The notes under the pieces were generated by a model. That model did no database searches, was not told the DNA's origin, and saw only the letters and a program-made list of their open reading frames with translations. A stretch of DNA of 12,778 nucleotides from Chloroflexota bacterium (lineage in GTDB: Bacteria > Chloroflexota > Dehalococcoidia > Dehalococcoidales > RBG-16-60-22). Location: positions 1 through 12,778 of the forward strand of contig VGOH01000018.1 of the NCBI GenBank assembly GCA_016875955.1, written 5' to 3'. Positions 1 through 6,356 of the stretch are shown here, piece by piece. The first letter of the stretch is position 1; every line of letters starts with the position of its first letter. Made by a program: the position numbers and the translations under genes.

Positions 1-894
1 ATCCATTTTCAGTCGTGATGTCACCGAACCGCCGGCGATGTGGGGGGCAATGATGATATTGTCCAGCGTGAGCAGCGGGTCATTGGGGGCGATTGGCTCC
101 ACCTCGGTGACATCAATGGCCGCAGCCTGTATCCGTTTGCTTTTCAGGGCTTCATACAGCGCCTTCGGGTCAACCAGCCCTCCTCGGGCGGTATTGATGA
201 GTATCGCCGTGGGCTTCATGGCGGCCAATTCTCTGGCGCCAATCAGGTGTCTGGTCTTATCGTTCAGCGGCACATGGATGCTGACGAAGTCAGCCATGCC
301 CAGCATTTTATGCAGGTCGGGGATATACTGGGCGCCGAGCTCTTTTTCCCGCGGGTTGCGCACGATGTCATAGTAGAGAATCTTCATATCAAAGCCGCGC
401 GCCCGCCGGGCGACTTTTGCGCCAATCCTGCCCAGGCCGACGATGCCCAGCATCTTCTCGTAAGCATCAAGGCCAAGAAACGGGTTGCCCATGACATCCC
501 AGTTTTCCCAGCCGCCCTTTGCCGTCAGGTTGACGGCTTCCACAAGCTGTCGCGCCGAGGCCAGCAGCAGGGCCATGGCAAAATCGGCGGTGCTATCGTC
601 AACACCGCTGGGCGCGTTGCTCACCCTGATGCCTCTCCGGGCGCACTCTTTAGCATCTATCAGGTCAAAGCCGATGGCGCGCTGGGCGATAACCTTTACT
701 TTCGGCGTATGGTTCAGAAACTCGCTGTCCACCTTGTCCTGCCAGACAAGCAGGCCGTCGACATCGGCGATGCGCCGAAAAAGTTCTTGGCGACTCATCG
801 CTTTTGCCTCCTGCCAGGCAGCGACCTCGGCATGCTGCTTGAGCAAAGCAACAGCTTGCGGGCTAATCCGGCGGGTAATGAAAACCTTGGGCAT
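1..894 (-). CDS. D-isomer-specific 2-hydroxyacid dehydrogenase, 3' end outside window
   Basis: Predicted cytosolic NAD(P)-dependent enzyme that interconverts a 2-keto acid and a D-2-hydroxy acid (glyoxylate/hydroxypyruvate reductase or phosphoglycerate dehydrogenase type). Reading in from position 894, 298 codons are present, opening MPKVFITRRISPQAVALL. The Rossmann nucleotide-binding motif GLGRIG lies at residues about 153-158. The catalytic triad is Arg237 (in NTARGG), Glu266 (in EVEP) and His285 (in PHIAGG), with the 29- and 19-residue spacing of formate dehydrogenase and human GRHPR. Only about 20-30 C-terminal residues should be missing. The start is set by a near-perfect AGGAGG site at 901-906, six bases upstream. 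It is the last visible gene of a run with the DUF2148 and M42 peptidase genes, 47 bases after the DUF2148 stop. The exact substrate cannot be told; no ACT domain is seen, but the very C-terminus is off the window. Confidence 0.88.
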   Translation of the reverse strand, partial: MPKVFITRRISPQAVALLKQHAEVAAWQEAKAMSRQELFRRIADVDGLLVWQDKVDSEFLNHTPKVKVIAQRAIGFDLIDAKECARRGIRVSNAPSGVDDSTADFAMALLLASARQLVEAVNLTAKGGWENWDVMGNPFLGLDAYEKMLGIVGLGRIGAKVARRARGFDMKILYYDIVRNPREKELGAQYIPDLHKMLGMADFVSIHVPLNDKTRHLIGARELAAMKPTAILINTARGGLVDPKALYEALKSKRIQAAAIDVTEVEPIAPNDPLLTLDNIIIAPHIAGGSVTSRLKMD

Positions 895-941
895 TATAAC
901 CTCCTGTTCTCCAGCATAACATTTTATATTATTATGTGAGC

Positions 942-1511
942 TTATCGGCCGGTGAAATACGGATTTTTGCCGGTCACCGAAAGCGGGATACCAATAACCA
1001 GGTCGGCATCCATGAGTTTGATTATGCGGGCGGTAGTGCCCACGGAATACATGATGCGGTTATCCACGCCGAAATCGCTGGCGGCCTTCACCGCCACGCC
1101 GAGAGCGATACCAAGGTCAATGCTCTGCATGTGGCACATCGGGCCGCGCGCCGTGCCGCGCTCCTTCTTCTTCGCTTTTGACATGGCGGCGCAGTCCATG
1201 CCACAGGCGCCGCAGTTCAGCGGCGATTCAAGGCGCTTTGGCTCACCGGTTACGCCAATGAGCAGCACCGCAGCCGATTTCCGGACATCATCGGCGTTGC
1301 GGCGGAAGAAGGCGAGCCTTTCCGGGTCCTCGCGGGAAACTCCCTCCATGGCCGCGGCCAGTTTTTCCAGCTCATCTGGTTCTTTCAATATCATGGTCTT
1401 GACCGAGTCCAGGCCCCTCGTTTTGGGGGCAGTCCGGGCGGCGACCGCCATGAGTCTGGCTGCGGTGAGGACACCGTCCTTTTCCAGTTCATTTGAACTT
1501 ACCGGTACCAT
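942..1511 (-). CDS. DUF2148 family four-cysteine (ferredoxin-domain) protein
   Basis: 189-residue protein of the DUF2148 / 'uncharacterised protein containing a ferredoxin domain' family; its biochemical role is not known. Four cysteines at 100, 103, 107 and 126 (CGACGMDC, then a distant single Cys in GPMCHM) are placed to hold one iron-sulfur cluster, probably 4Fe-4S. The family's C-terminal signature is clear: SVGTTARIIKLMDADLVIG, then GIPLS and GKNPYF at the end. The N-terminal part (AARTAPKTRG) recalls nitroreductase-like proteins, which is only an inference. It has no signal peptide or membrane segment, so it is probably cytosolic. Start ATG at 1511 has a G-rich AAGGGGGG site about ten bases upstream. 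It lies 72 bases after the M42 peptidase stop and 47 bases before the dehydrogenase start, all on the same strand, so the three are probably co-transcribed. Confidence 0.85.
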   Translation of the reverse strand: MVPVSSNELEKDGVLTAARLMAVAARTAPKTRGLDSVKTMILKEPDELEKLAAAMEGVSREDPERLAFFRRNADDVRKSAAVLLIGVTGEPKRLESPLNCGACGMDCAAMSKAKKKERGTARGPMCHMQSIDLGIALGVAVKAASDFGVDNRIMYSVGTTARIIKLMDADLVIGIPLSVTGKNPYFTGR

Positions 1512-1583
1512 TAATATCTAGCCCCCCTTAAAGTTTACCTCTGGAATCTGTCCTTAAACCGGCACTGCCTCTGCCACCCTTCA

Positions 1584-2615
1584 TCAGCTGTCCCAGCCGT
1601 CCATATCGGTTATCGCCTGGCGTAAGACGTCCACCGCCCGCCCGGCGTTGCTCAAGTCGGCCACTTCAATTGAGGAGTGGCTGTACCTCCTGGCAGCGAC
1701 GAACATAAATGTCGACTCAATCTCCGGGTTTACCTCATAGGCAATACTATGGTCAGACCAGATGCCGGTGCTGACGTCAACGTGGAACGGGATATGCTTC
1801 TTCTTGGCGGCATTGATGAGGAGCTGGTTTAAACGGGGGCTGGCGAAGTTGTAGGTGGCGGGGTAGGGGGCCGCAGGCTGAGTAAAGGAGAGTCGGCGTA
1901 CCCCCAGCCCGGTGTTCATCGGCACCGTGCGCTGGATATCGGGCACGGCATCTTGGGCAAAGCCGGTGTCCAGGGCTATAAACCAATCGGGCGTGACCTG
2001 TCGTAGGAAATGGCGGACTCCCTGCGAACCTATCTCCTCCTGGACCGCGCCCACGAAATAGATATCATGGCGTGGTGGCCTGGTCAGTTTTCGGGCTACC
2101 TCAACCAGAACGGCACAGCCCACGCGGTCATCGATGGACTGGCTGGCCAGTATCGTTTTCTGGTCGTTGAGCCAGCGCGGCGGATGGTCATAGACAATGG
2201 GGTCACCCGCCGAGACCAATTCCTGCCGGTCGCCGACGTCTATCCACAAGGTGCCCAGTTCACGGCGGCCAACGGTGCTGGTAGCGCTGATTACGCCGGG
2301 GATATCCTGCTCCGCACCCATGATGAGCACCGGGGTTCCGGGCAGGTTATTGAAGTCAATCCAGCCCAGCTTATCAAACCAGACAAATTCATCCACCTTC
2401 TGCACCACCATGCTGACCTGGTCCGTGTGAGCTACCAGCGCCAGCGAGCGCTTGCCCTCGGTGCCCTTTTTTCTGGCGATGAGGTTGCCTATCTTATCAA
2501 TGTAGAGCTCATCAACATGGCCCTCCAGCAGCTCTTTTAAATGACCGGATACCCGACCTTCAAAGCCTGAAGGGCCCGGAATTTGCACCAGTTCGTAGAC
2601 CAAATCAGTAATCAT
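1584..2615 (-). CDS. M42 family metallo-aminopeptidase (TET/FrvX type)
   Basis: 343-residue cytosolic metallopeptidase of the M42 family, whose members form large tetrahedral dodecamers that trim amino acids from the N-termini of peptides. Expected dinuclear metal-site residues are visible: His63 and Asp65 in VAHTD, Asp162/Asp163 in SIDDRVG, the catalytic and metal glutamates Glu193 and Glu194 in QEEIGSQG, Asp216 in ALDTG, and His313 in RYSHSSIE. The length matches the family. The opening LVYELVQIPGPSGFEG is the usual M42 N-terminus. ATG at 2615 has a GAGGT ribosome site five to six bases upstream. A strong promoter lies about 48 bases upstream (2663-2692), making this the first gene of a run with the DUF2148 and hydroxyacid dehydrogenase genes. 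The family also includes proteins once named endoglucanases; a peptidase is much more likely. Side-chain preference cannot be read from sequence. Confidence 0.92.
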   Translation of the reverse strand: MITDLVYELVQIPGPSGFEGRVSGHLKELLEGHVDELYIDKIGNLIARKKGTEGKRSLALVAHTDQVSMVVQKVDEFVWFDKLGWIDFNNLPGTPVLIMGAEQDIPGVISATSTVGRRELGTLWIDVGDRQELVSAGDPIVYDHPPRWLNDQKTILASQSIDDRVGCAVLVEVARKLTRPPRHDIYFVGAVQEEIGSQGVRHFLRQVTPDWFIALDTGFAQDAVPDIQRTVPMNTGLGVRRLSFTQPAAPYPATYNFASPRLNQLLINAAKKKHIPFHVDVSTGIWSDHSIAYEVNPEIESTFMFVAARRYSHSSIEVADLSNAGRAVDVLRQAITDMDGWDS

Positions 2616-2662
2616 AACTGACCTCTATAAGTATAATAGCTGAAAGTAGCCATCAAAGGGAA

Positions 2663-2692
2663 ATCATAGCATTGCCCTTTCTGATGTGTCAA
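2663..2692 (-). promoter_or_regulatory. sigma70-type promoter for the M42 peptidase run
   Basis: On the minus strand a perfect -35 TTGACA (2687-2692) is followed by an 18-base spacer and a -10 TATGAT (2663-2668). TGC stands directly before the -10 (extended -10). Transcription should begin near 2656, leaving a leader of about 40 bases. A second, weaker -10-like TATACT sits closer to the gene. Prediction only. Confidence 0.75.
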
Positions 2693-2754
2693 ACCAGCGG
2701 GGGTGGCGGTAAGATTTATACATTATTTTGTTTGCGTTGGTTGGCAGTTGACGC

Positions 2755-2835
2755 CTCACCCCTGACCCCTCTCAAACATTAGTGAAAAGGAGTGCCAAAG
2801 ACAAACCTGTTGGAGAGGGGGAGCAATGGGGTGAG
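2755..2835. repeat. REP-like interrupted inverted repeat in the intergenic spacer
   Basis: Two purine/pyrimidine-skewed arms face each other. CTCACCCC (2755-2762) pairs with GGGGTGAG (2828-2835), and CCCCTCTC (2766-2773) pairs with GAGAGGGG (2813-2820). They are separated by small unpaired bulges and a 39-base loop. The arms resemble the CCCTCACCC/CCCTCTCCC type of palindromic element scattered between genes in many bacteria. It lies between the divergently read peptidase gene and tRNA-Thr. No coding potential and no transposase are seen here. With no T-run it is not a classical terminator. Confidence 0.55.
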
Positions 2836-2900
2836 CGAAAGAACAACCATATGTGAATAAAACCTTATACATGATGAGATTTCATGTCGGTCGTATTTAT

Positions 2901-2908
2901 GCTATACT
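2901..2908 (+). promoter_or_regulatory. extended -10 promoter for tRNA-Thr
   Basis: TGC followed by TATACT (-10 at 2903-2908) would place the start near 2915, just ahead of the tRNA 5' end at 2918. The -35 region has only a poor match (TTCATG around 2881). This promoter may also serve the downstream TIM-barrel gene. Confidence 0.55.
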
Positions 2909-2917
2909 TTGCCTTGG

Positions 2918-2989
2918 GCCAGCGTAGCTCAGGGGTAGAGCAGCGGTTTCGTAAACCGCGGGTCGTCAGTTCAAATCTGACCGCTGGCT
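2918..2989 (+). tRNA. tRNA-Thr (anticodon CGT)
   Basis: The full cloverleaf can be drawn. Acceptor stem GCCAGCG pairs with CGCTGGC (2982-2988), with T2989 as discriminator base. The D arm is GCTC/GAGC. The anticodon stem GCGGT/ACCGC (2943-2947 with 2955-2959) encloses loop TTCGTAA with anticodon CGT at 2950-2952. The variable loop has five bases, and the T arm is GTCAG/CTGAC around TTCAAAT. The 72-base gene reads ACG threonine codons. The 3' CCA is not encoded and must be added after transcription. Confidence 0.95.
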
Positions 2990-3013
2990 CGGGGATATTA
3001 AGGGGCGGCAGAG

Positions 3014-3841
3014 ATGACCGGTCTGCTCTTCGGCACGGCGGGGGCTCCGCGCAGCTCCCGACAACCCTCAACCATCAGCGGCATTGAGCGCATTGTTGAG
3101 CTGGGGCTGGACTGCATGGAAATGGAGTTTGTCCAGGGGGTGAAGATGGGGGAGGCGGCCGCCCGGCAGGTTGGTGAGGTATCTGCCCGCACCGGCGTCA
3201 GGTTATCGGCGCATGCTCCCTATTTCATTAACCTGAACTCGCCGGATATGGAAAAGATAAGGGCCAGCCAGGGCCGTATACTGCAGACGGCGCGCATAGC
3301 TTCACTCTGTCATGCCGAAAGCGTGGTTTTTCACCCCGCCTTTTATATGGGGCAGCCGCCGGGGACCGTATATGAGGCAGTGAAGAGATACCTTGGCGAG
3401 GTTCTGAGCCAGCTTGGGCGTGAAAACATCAAAATAAGCCTCCGGCCGGAGGTAACCGGCAAAAGCAGCCAGTTCGGCACTATTAAGGAACTGATAGACC
3501 TCAGCGTCGAACTGAAAGGGGTGGCTCCCTGTCTGGATTTCTCCCACTGGCACGCCCGGACCGGCAAATTCAATTCCTATCCCGAATTTGAGGCTATCCT
3601 GCTTCAGGTAAGACAGCGCCTGGGCGATGAGGCACTGGCGGACATGCATATTCACGTTTCCGGCATCAATTATGGTAAAAAAGGCGAAATGAACCATCTC
3701 AACCTGGAAGAGTCTGATTTTCAGTATAAGGAACTGCTCCGGGCGCTCAAGGACTATAAGGTTGAGGGCATGATGATATGTGAGAGCCCGAATCTGGAGG
3801 GTGACGCCCGGCTGCTGCAGGCGTTCTATAATAATCTTTGA
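3014..3841 (+). CDS. endonuclease IV-like (AP endonuclease family 2) TIM-barrel protein
   Basis: 275-residue cytosolic TIM-barrel protein related to Nfo/endonuclease IV, the family that nicks DNA at abasic sites and also contains sugar isomerases. Residues at most endonuclease IV zinc-ligand positions are present: His67 (SAHAPY), His107 (FHPAF), Glu146 (RPEVTG), Asp175 and His178 (LDFSH), His212 (MHIHVSG), His228 (NHLNL) and Glu257 (CESPN). The Asp of the E. coli DRH motif (Asp229) appears replaced by Met226 (MNH), so the third metal site may differ. The family's NLASP motif reads NLNSPD. ATG at 3014 has an AAGGGG site eight bases upstream. The gene begins 24 bases after tRNA-Thr with no terminator between, so it may be read from the tRNA promoter. 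The call to superfamily is firm. Whether it repairs DNA is not established; this divergent subgroup could act on another substrate. Confidence 0.8.
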   Translation: MTGLLFGTAGAPRSSRQPSTISGIERIVELGLDCMEMEFVQGVKMGEAAARQVGEVSARTGVRLSAHAPYFINLNSPDMEKIRASQGRILQTARIASLCHAESVVFHPAFYMGQPPGTVYEAVKRYLGEVLSQLGRENIKISLRPEVTGKSSQFGTIKELIDLSVELKGVAPCLDFSHWHARTGKFNSYPEFEAILLQVRQRLGDEALADMHIHVSGINYGKKGEMNHLNLEESDFQYKELLRALKDYKVEGMMICESPNLEGDARLLQAFYNNL

Positions 3842-3862
3842 TTATTGCCGGATATTATTATG

Positions 3863-3871
3863 TGGTATAAT
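3863..3871 (+). promoter_or_regulatory. extended -10 promoter for ftsH
   Basis: TGG followed by a perfect TATAAT (3866-3871) forms an extended -10. No good -35 is seen; ATTGCC at 3844-3849 with a 16-base spacer is weak. The predicted start near 3878 leaves a leader of about 30 bases that includes the AGGGG ribosome site at 3898-3902. Confidence 0.65.
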
Positions 3872-3908
3872 TGAGTGTGATGGGGGGAGATTAGCCCAGG
3901 GGTGAAGT

Positions 3909-5846
3909 GTGAAACCTAGCTGGAAACGTAGCAGTCTGATTTACATCGCCATTCTGCTGGCCGCGGTGGCACTGTTCTCCTACCTCCTGCCATCGGCGAA
4001 CAAGCCTGAGGAAGTGCCCCTCAGTGAAGTGATCGCCATGTCGCAGGACAAGAAAATTGCCGAAATCACGGTGAAGGACGACCTGCTGACCATCACCACG
4101 GTTGATGGTAAGGAAGTGCGGGCTTTCAAGGAAAGCAACGCCACCATATATGAAATAGAGGGGCTGGACCTGACCGGCGTGGTGGTGAATGTTGAGGGGT
4201 CTTCAGGCATAAACTGGGGCAGCCTGATGCTCAACTTCCTGCCGCTCATTATTTTTGGCGGCCTGCTGTTTTTCCTCTTCCGCCAGGCGAGAGGGGCGAA
4301 TAATCAGGCGTTGAGTTTTGGTCGCAGCCGCGCCCGGCTTTTCCCGGCCAATCGGCCCACGGTAACCTTTGCTGATGTGGCTGGTGTGGAGGAAGCCAAG
4401 CAGGAGCTGATGGAGGTGGTGGAATTTCTCAAATCGCGGGAGAAGTTCCAGGCGCTGGGCGCCCGCATCCCGAAAGGGGTATTGCTGGTCGGGCCACCGG
4501 GTACGGGTAAAACACTGATGGCCAGGGCCGTGGCCGGTGAGGCCGATGTACCCTTCTTCTCCATCAGCGGCAGTGAATTCGTGGAGATGTTCGTTGGCGT
4601 TGGCGCCTCAAGGGTACGCGACCTCTTTGACCAGTCCAAGCGCAATGCCCCCTGTATCATCTTCATTGACGAGATTGACGCGGTGGGTCGCCATCGCGGT
4701 GCCGGTCTGGGCGGCAGTCACGATGAGCGGGAACAGACCCTAAACCAGATTCTGGTGGAGATGGACGGTTTTGATACCAGCACCAGCGTGATTGTCATGG
4801 CGGCCACCAACCGGCCGGACATCCTTGACCCGGCGCTTTTACGGCCGGGCCGCTTTGACCGCAGGGTGGTTCTGGACCGACCGGACATTAATGGCCGCGT
4901 GGCCATTCTGAAAGTACACACCAATGGCAAGCCACTGGACAAGGACGTGGATTTAGAGGTTCTGGCCAAGGGCACGGTGGGTTTGAGCGGTGCGGACCTG
5001 GCCAATCTGGTCAATGAGGCGGCTATCCTGGCGGCCCGTCGGAACAAGAGCGCCATCGGTATGCAGGAATTTGAAGAGTCGGTGGACAGGGTGATTGCCG
5101 GGCCGGAGAGAAAGAGTCGCAAGATAAGCCAGAAGGAAAAGGAGATAACCGCCTATCATGAAGCTGGCCATGCTCTGGTGGCCAGGATGCTGCCCAATGC
5201 CGACCCGGTGCACAAGATATCAATTGTGGCGCGGGGCATGTCGCTCGGTCATACTCGCCAGCTGCCCATTGAGGACAGGTACTTAATGACACGAGCCCAG
5301 ATTAAGGATAAAATAGCCACCCTTCTTGGTGGGCGTACCGCTGAAGAAACTATTTTTGGTGAGATAACCACCGGTGCCGCCGAGGATATTGAGCAGGCGA
5401 CCAAGCTAGCGCGCTGGATGGTAACCAGCCTCGGAATGAGTGATAAACTCGGCCCGAGAACTTTCGGTGATAAGCAGGAACTGGTCTTCCTCGGCCGTGA
5501 AATTTCGGAACAGAAGGACTACAGCGATAAAATCGCCGAACAGATTGATGAAGAGGTTCATGGTCTTATTGAGGAAGCTCATGGAACGGCGAAGAATATA
5601 TTGACCGGGCAGAAGGCCAAATTAGTGCTGCTCGCCGAGAGACTTATGGCTCAGGAGACGCTGGAGGGAGATGCCCTGGAGAGCATCCTGGGTGAAGCCA
5701 GGCCGAAACCGTCGGCGAAGGTAAAACCGGAGGCCAAGCCGGTGCCGGTGGAGCCGGTCGGTGAGACCACGCTGGCGACCAAGCCACAGAAGGCTCCCCT
5801 GGTGCCCCGCCTTGTCCCCAAGCAGACACCGGCGTCTTCCGATTAA
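3909..5846 (+). CDS. ftsH: ATP-dependent zinc metalloprotease FtsH
   Basis: 645-residue membrane-anchored AAA+ protease that unfolds and degrades misassembled membrane proteins and selected short-lived cytosolic proteins as a hexamer. Order of parts: N-terminal membrane helix (about 10-27), extracytoplasmic domain (28-103), second membrane helix (about 106-124), AAA+ module with Walker A GPPGTGKT (195-202), pore loop FVG (228-230), Walker B IIFIDE (250-255) and the second region of homology with arginine fingers Arg312 and Arg315. The peptidase domain has zinc motif HEAGH (417-421) and third ligand Asp493. The last 50 residues (from about 596) are a Pro/Lys/Glu-rich tail, probably disordered. 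The start is GTG, chosen because AGGGG lies six bases upstream and the first membrane helix then begins at the expected place. It has its own promoter and ends at a strong terminator, so it is probably a single-gene unit. Confidence 0.98.
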   Translation: MKPSWKRSSLIYIAILLAAVALFSYLLPSANKPEEVPLSEVIAMSQDKKIAEITVKDDLLTITTVDGKEVRAFKESNATIYEIEGLDLTGVVVNVEGSSGINWGSLMLNFLPLIIFGGLLFFLFRQARGANNQALSFGRSRARLFPANRPTVTFADVAGVEEAKQELMEVVEFLKSREKFQALGARIPKGVLLVGPPGTGKTLMARAVAGEADVPFFSISGSEFVEMFVGVGASRVRDLFDQSKRNAPCIIFIDEIDAVGRHRGAGLGGSHDEREQTLNQILVEMDGFDTSTSVIVMAATNRPDILDPALLRPGRFDRRVVLDRPDINGRVAILKVHTNGKPLDKDVDLEVLAKGTVGLSGADLANLVNEAAILAARRNKSAIGMQEFEESVDRVIAGPERKSRKISQKEKEITAYHEAGHALVARMLPNADPVHKISIVARGMSLGHTRQLPIEDRYLMTRAQIKDKIATLLGGRTAEETIFGEITTGAAEDIEQATKLARWMVTSLGMSDKLGPRTFGDKQELVFLGREISEQKDYSDKIAEQIDEEVHGLIEEAHGTAKNILTGQKAKLVLLAERLMAQETLEGDALESILGEARPKPSAKVKPEAKPVPVEPVGETTLATKPQKAPLVPRLVPKQTPASSD

Positions 5847-5864
5847 AATCGGTGAGGGATGACG

Positions 5865-5891
5865 AAGAGGGGGCGCAGCCCCCTCTTTTTT
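5865..5891 (+). terminator. intrinsic terminator after ftsH
   Basis: A G/C-rich stem GAGGGGGC (5867-5874) and GCCCCCTC (5878-5885) encloses a three-base loop GCA and is followed at once by six T (5886-5891). Two further A-T pairs extend the stem base. It lies 18 bases after the ftsH stop and only seven bases before the moaE start. Confidence 0.92.
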
Positions 5892-5898
5892 ATATTAG

Positions 5899-6303
5899 AT
5901 GATTAGAATTACAAATCAGCCAATCTCGCCGGAAGCGGTGGTGAATGAGGTCAAAGCCAGCAGCAGCGGCTGCGTGGTCACCTATGTCGGTTTGATTCGT
6001 GACCACTCCCGCGGCCGGAAGGTTCAATCCGTGTCCTACGAGGACGTTTCCGGGAAAGCGGAGCAAAAGCTACGGGAAATCGCTGCTGAAATCAGGCGGA
6101 AATGGCCGGTGGACAACGTGGCTATCCATCACCGCACAGGCAGGCTGGAGGTCGGTGACATCAATCTGGTTGTGGCCATTGCTGCGGCACACCGCGCTGA
6201 GGGATTTGCCGCCTGCCAGTACGCCATTGACCGGTTCAAGCAGGCGCTGCCGACCAGTAAAAGAGAGACCTACCAGGACGGCAGCGTCTGGGAAGGAAAT
6301 TAA
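5899..6303 (+). CDS. moaE: molybdopterin synthase catalytic subunit MoaE
   Basis: 134-residue cytosolic protein. MoaE pairs with the sulfur carrier MoaD to turn precursor Z (cyclic pyranopterin monophosphate) into molybdopterin for molybdenum and tungsten enzymes. Family marks seen: YVGLIRDHSRG (29-39), YEDVSGKAE (47-55), AIHHRTGRLEVGD (75-87), AHRAEGFAAC (97-106) and the active-site lysines Lys114 (DRFK) and Lys121 (SKRE), seven residues apart as in E. coli Lys119 and Lys126. The usual Trp before the second lysine (PIWKKE) is Ser here (PTSKRE). ATG at 5899 begins seven bases after the ftsH terminator and has no visible ribosome site. Expression may rely on readthrough, an unseen promoter or weak initiation. 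No moaD or other cofactor gene is in the window. It converges with the polyprenyl synthase gene 53 bases away, with no clear terminator between. Confidence 0.92.
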   Translation: MIRITNQPISPEAVVNEVKASSSGCVVTYVGLIRDHSRGRKVQSVSYEDVSGKAEQKLREIAAEIRRKWPVDNVAIHHRTGRLEVGDINLVVAIAAAHRAEGFAACQYAIDRFKQALPTSKRETYQDGSVWEGN

Positions 6304-6356
6304 AGGTCGGGTGTCCCAGGTCCGGGGGTAGAATCATACCTAAAAGGCCTGCTTTA

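Noticed and set aside
40..939. Long plus-strand open frame of 299 codons
   Set aside because: It mirrors the hydroxyacid dehydrogenase on the minus strand, whose catalytic motifs and ribosome site are clear. The plus-strand translation matches nothing.
2884..3087. Small plus-strand open frame across the tRNA
   Set aside because: Its peptide is simply the tRNA-Thr read as protein (RSSGVEQRF, RVVSSNLTAGS), a well-known false gene.
3830..3846. Inverted repeat AATAATC / GATTATT over the stop codon of the TIM-barrel gene
   Set aside because: The seven-base stem is almost all A-T and lacks a following T-run, so it is unlikely to be a terminator.
6304..6356. Possible bidirectional terminator between moaE and the polyprenyl synthase
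   Set aside because: Only short weak complementarity (AAAGGCCTGCTTT) is seen, without a proper stem and T-run.
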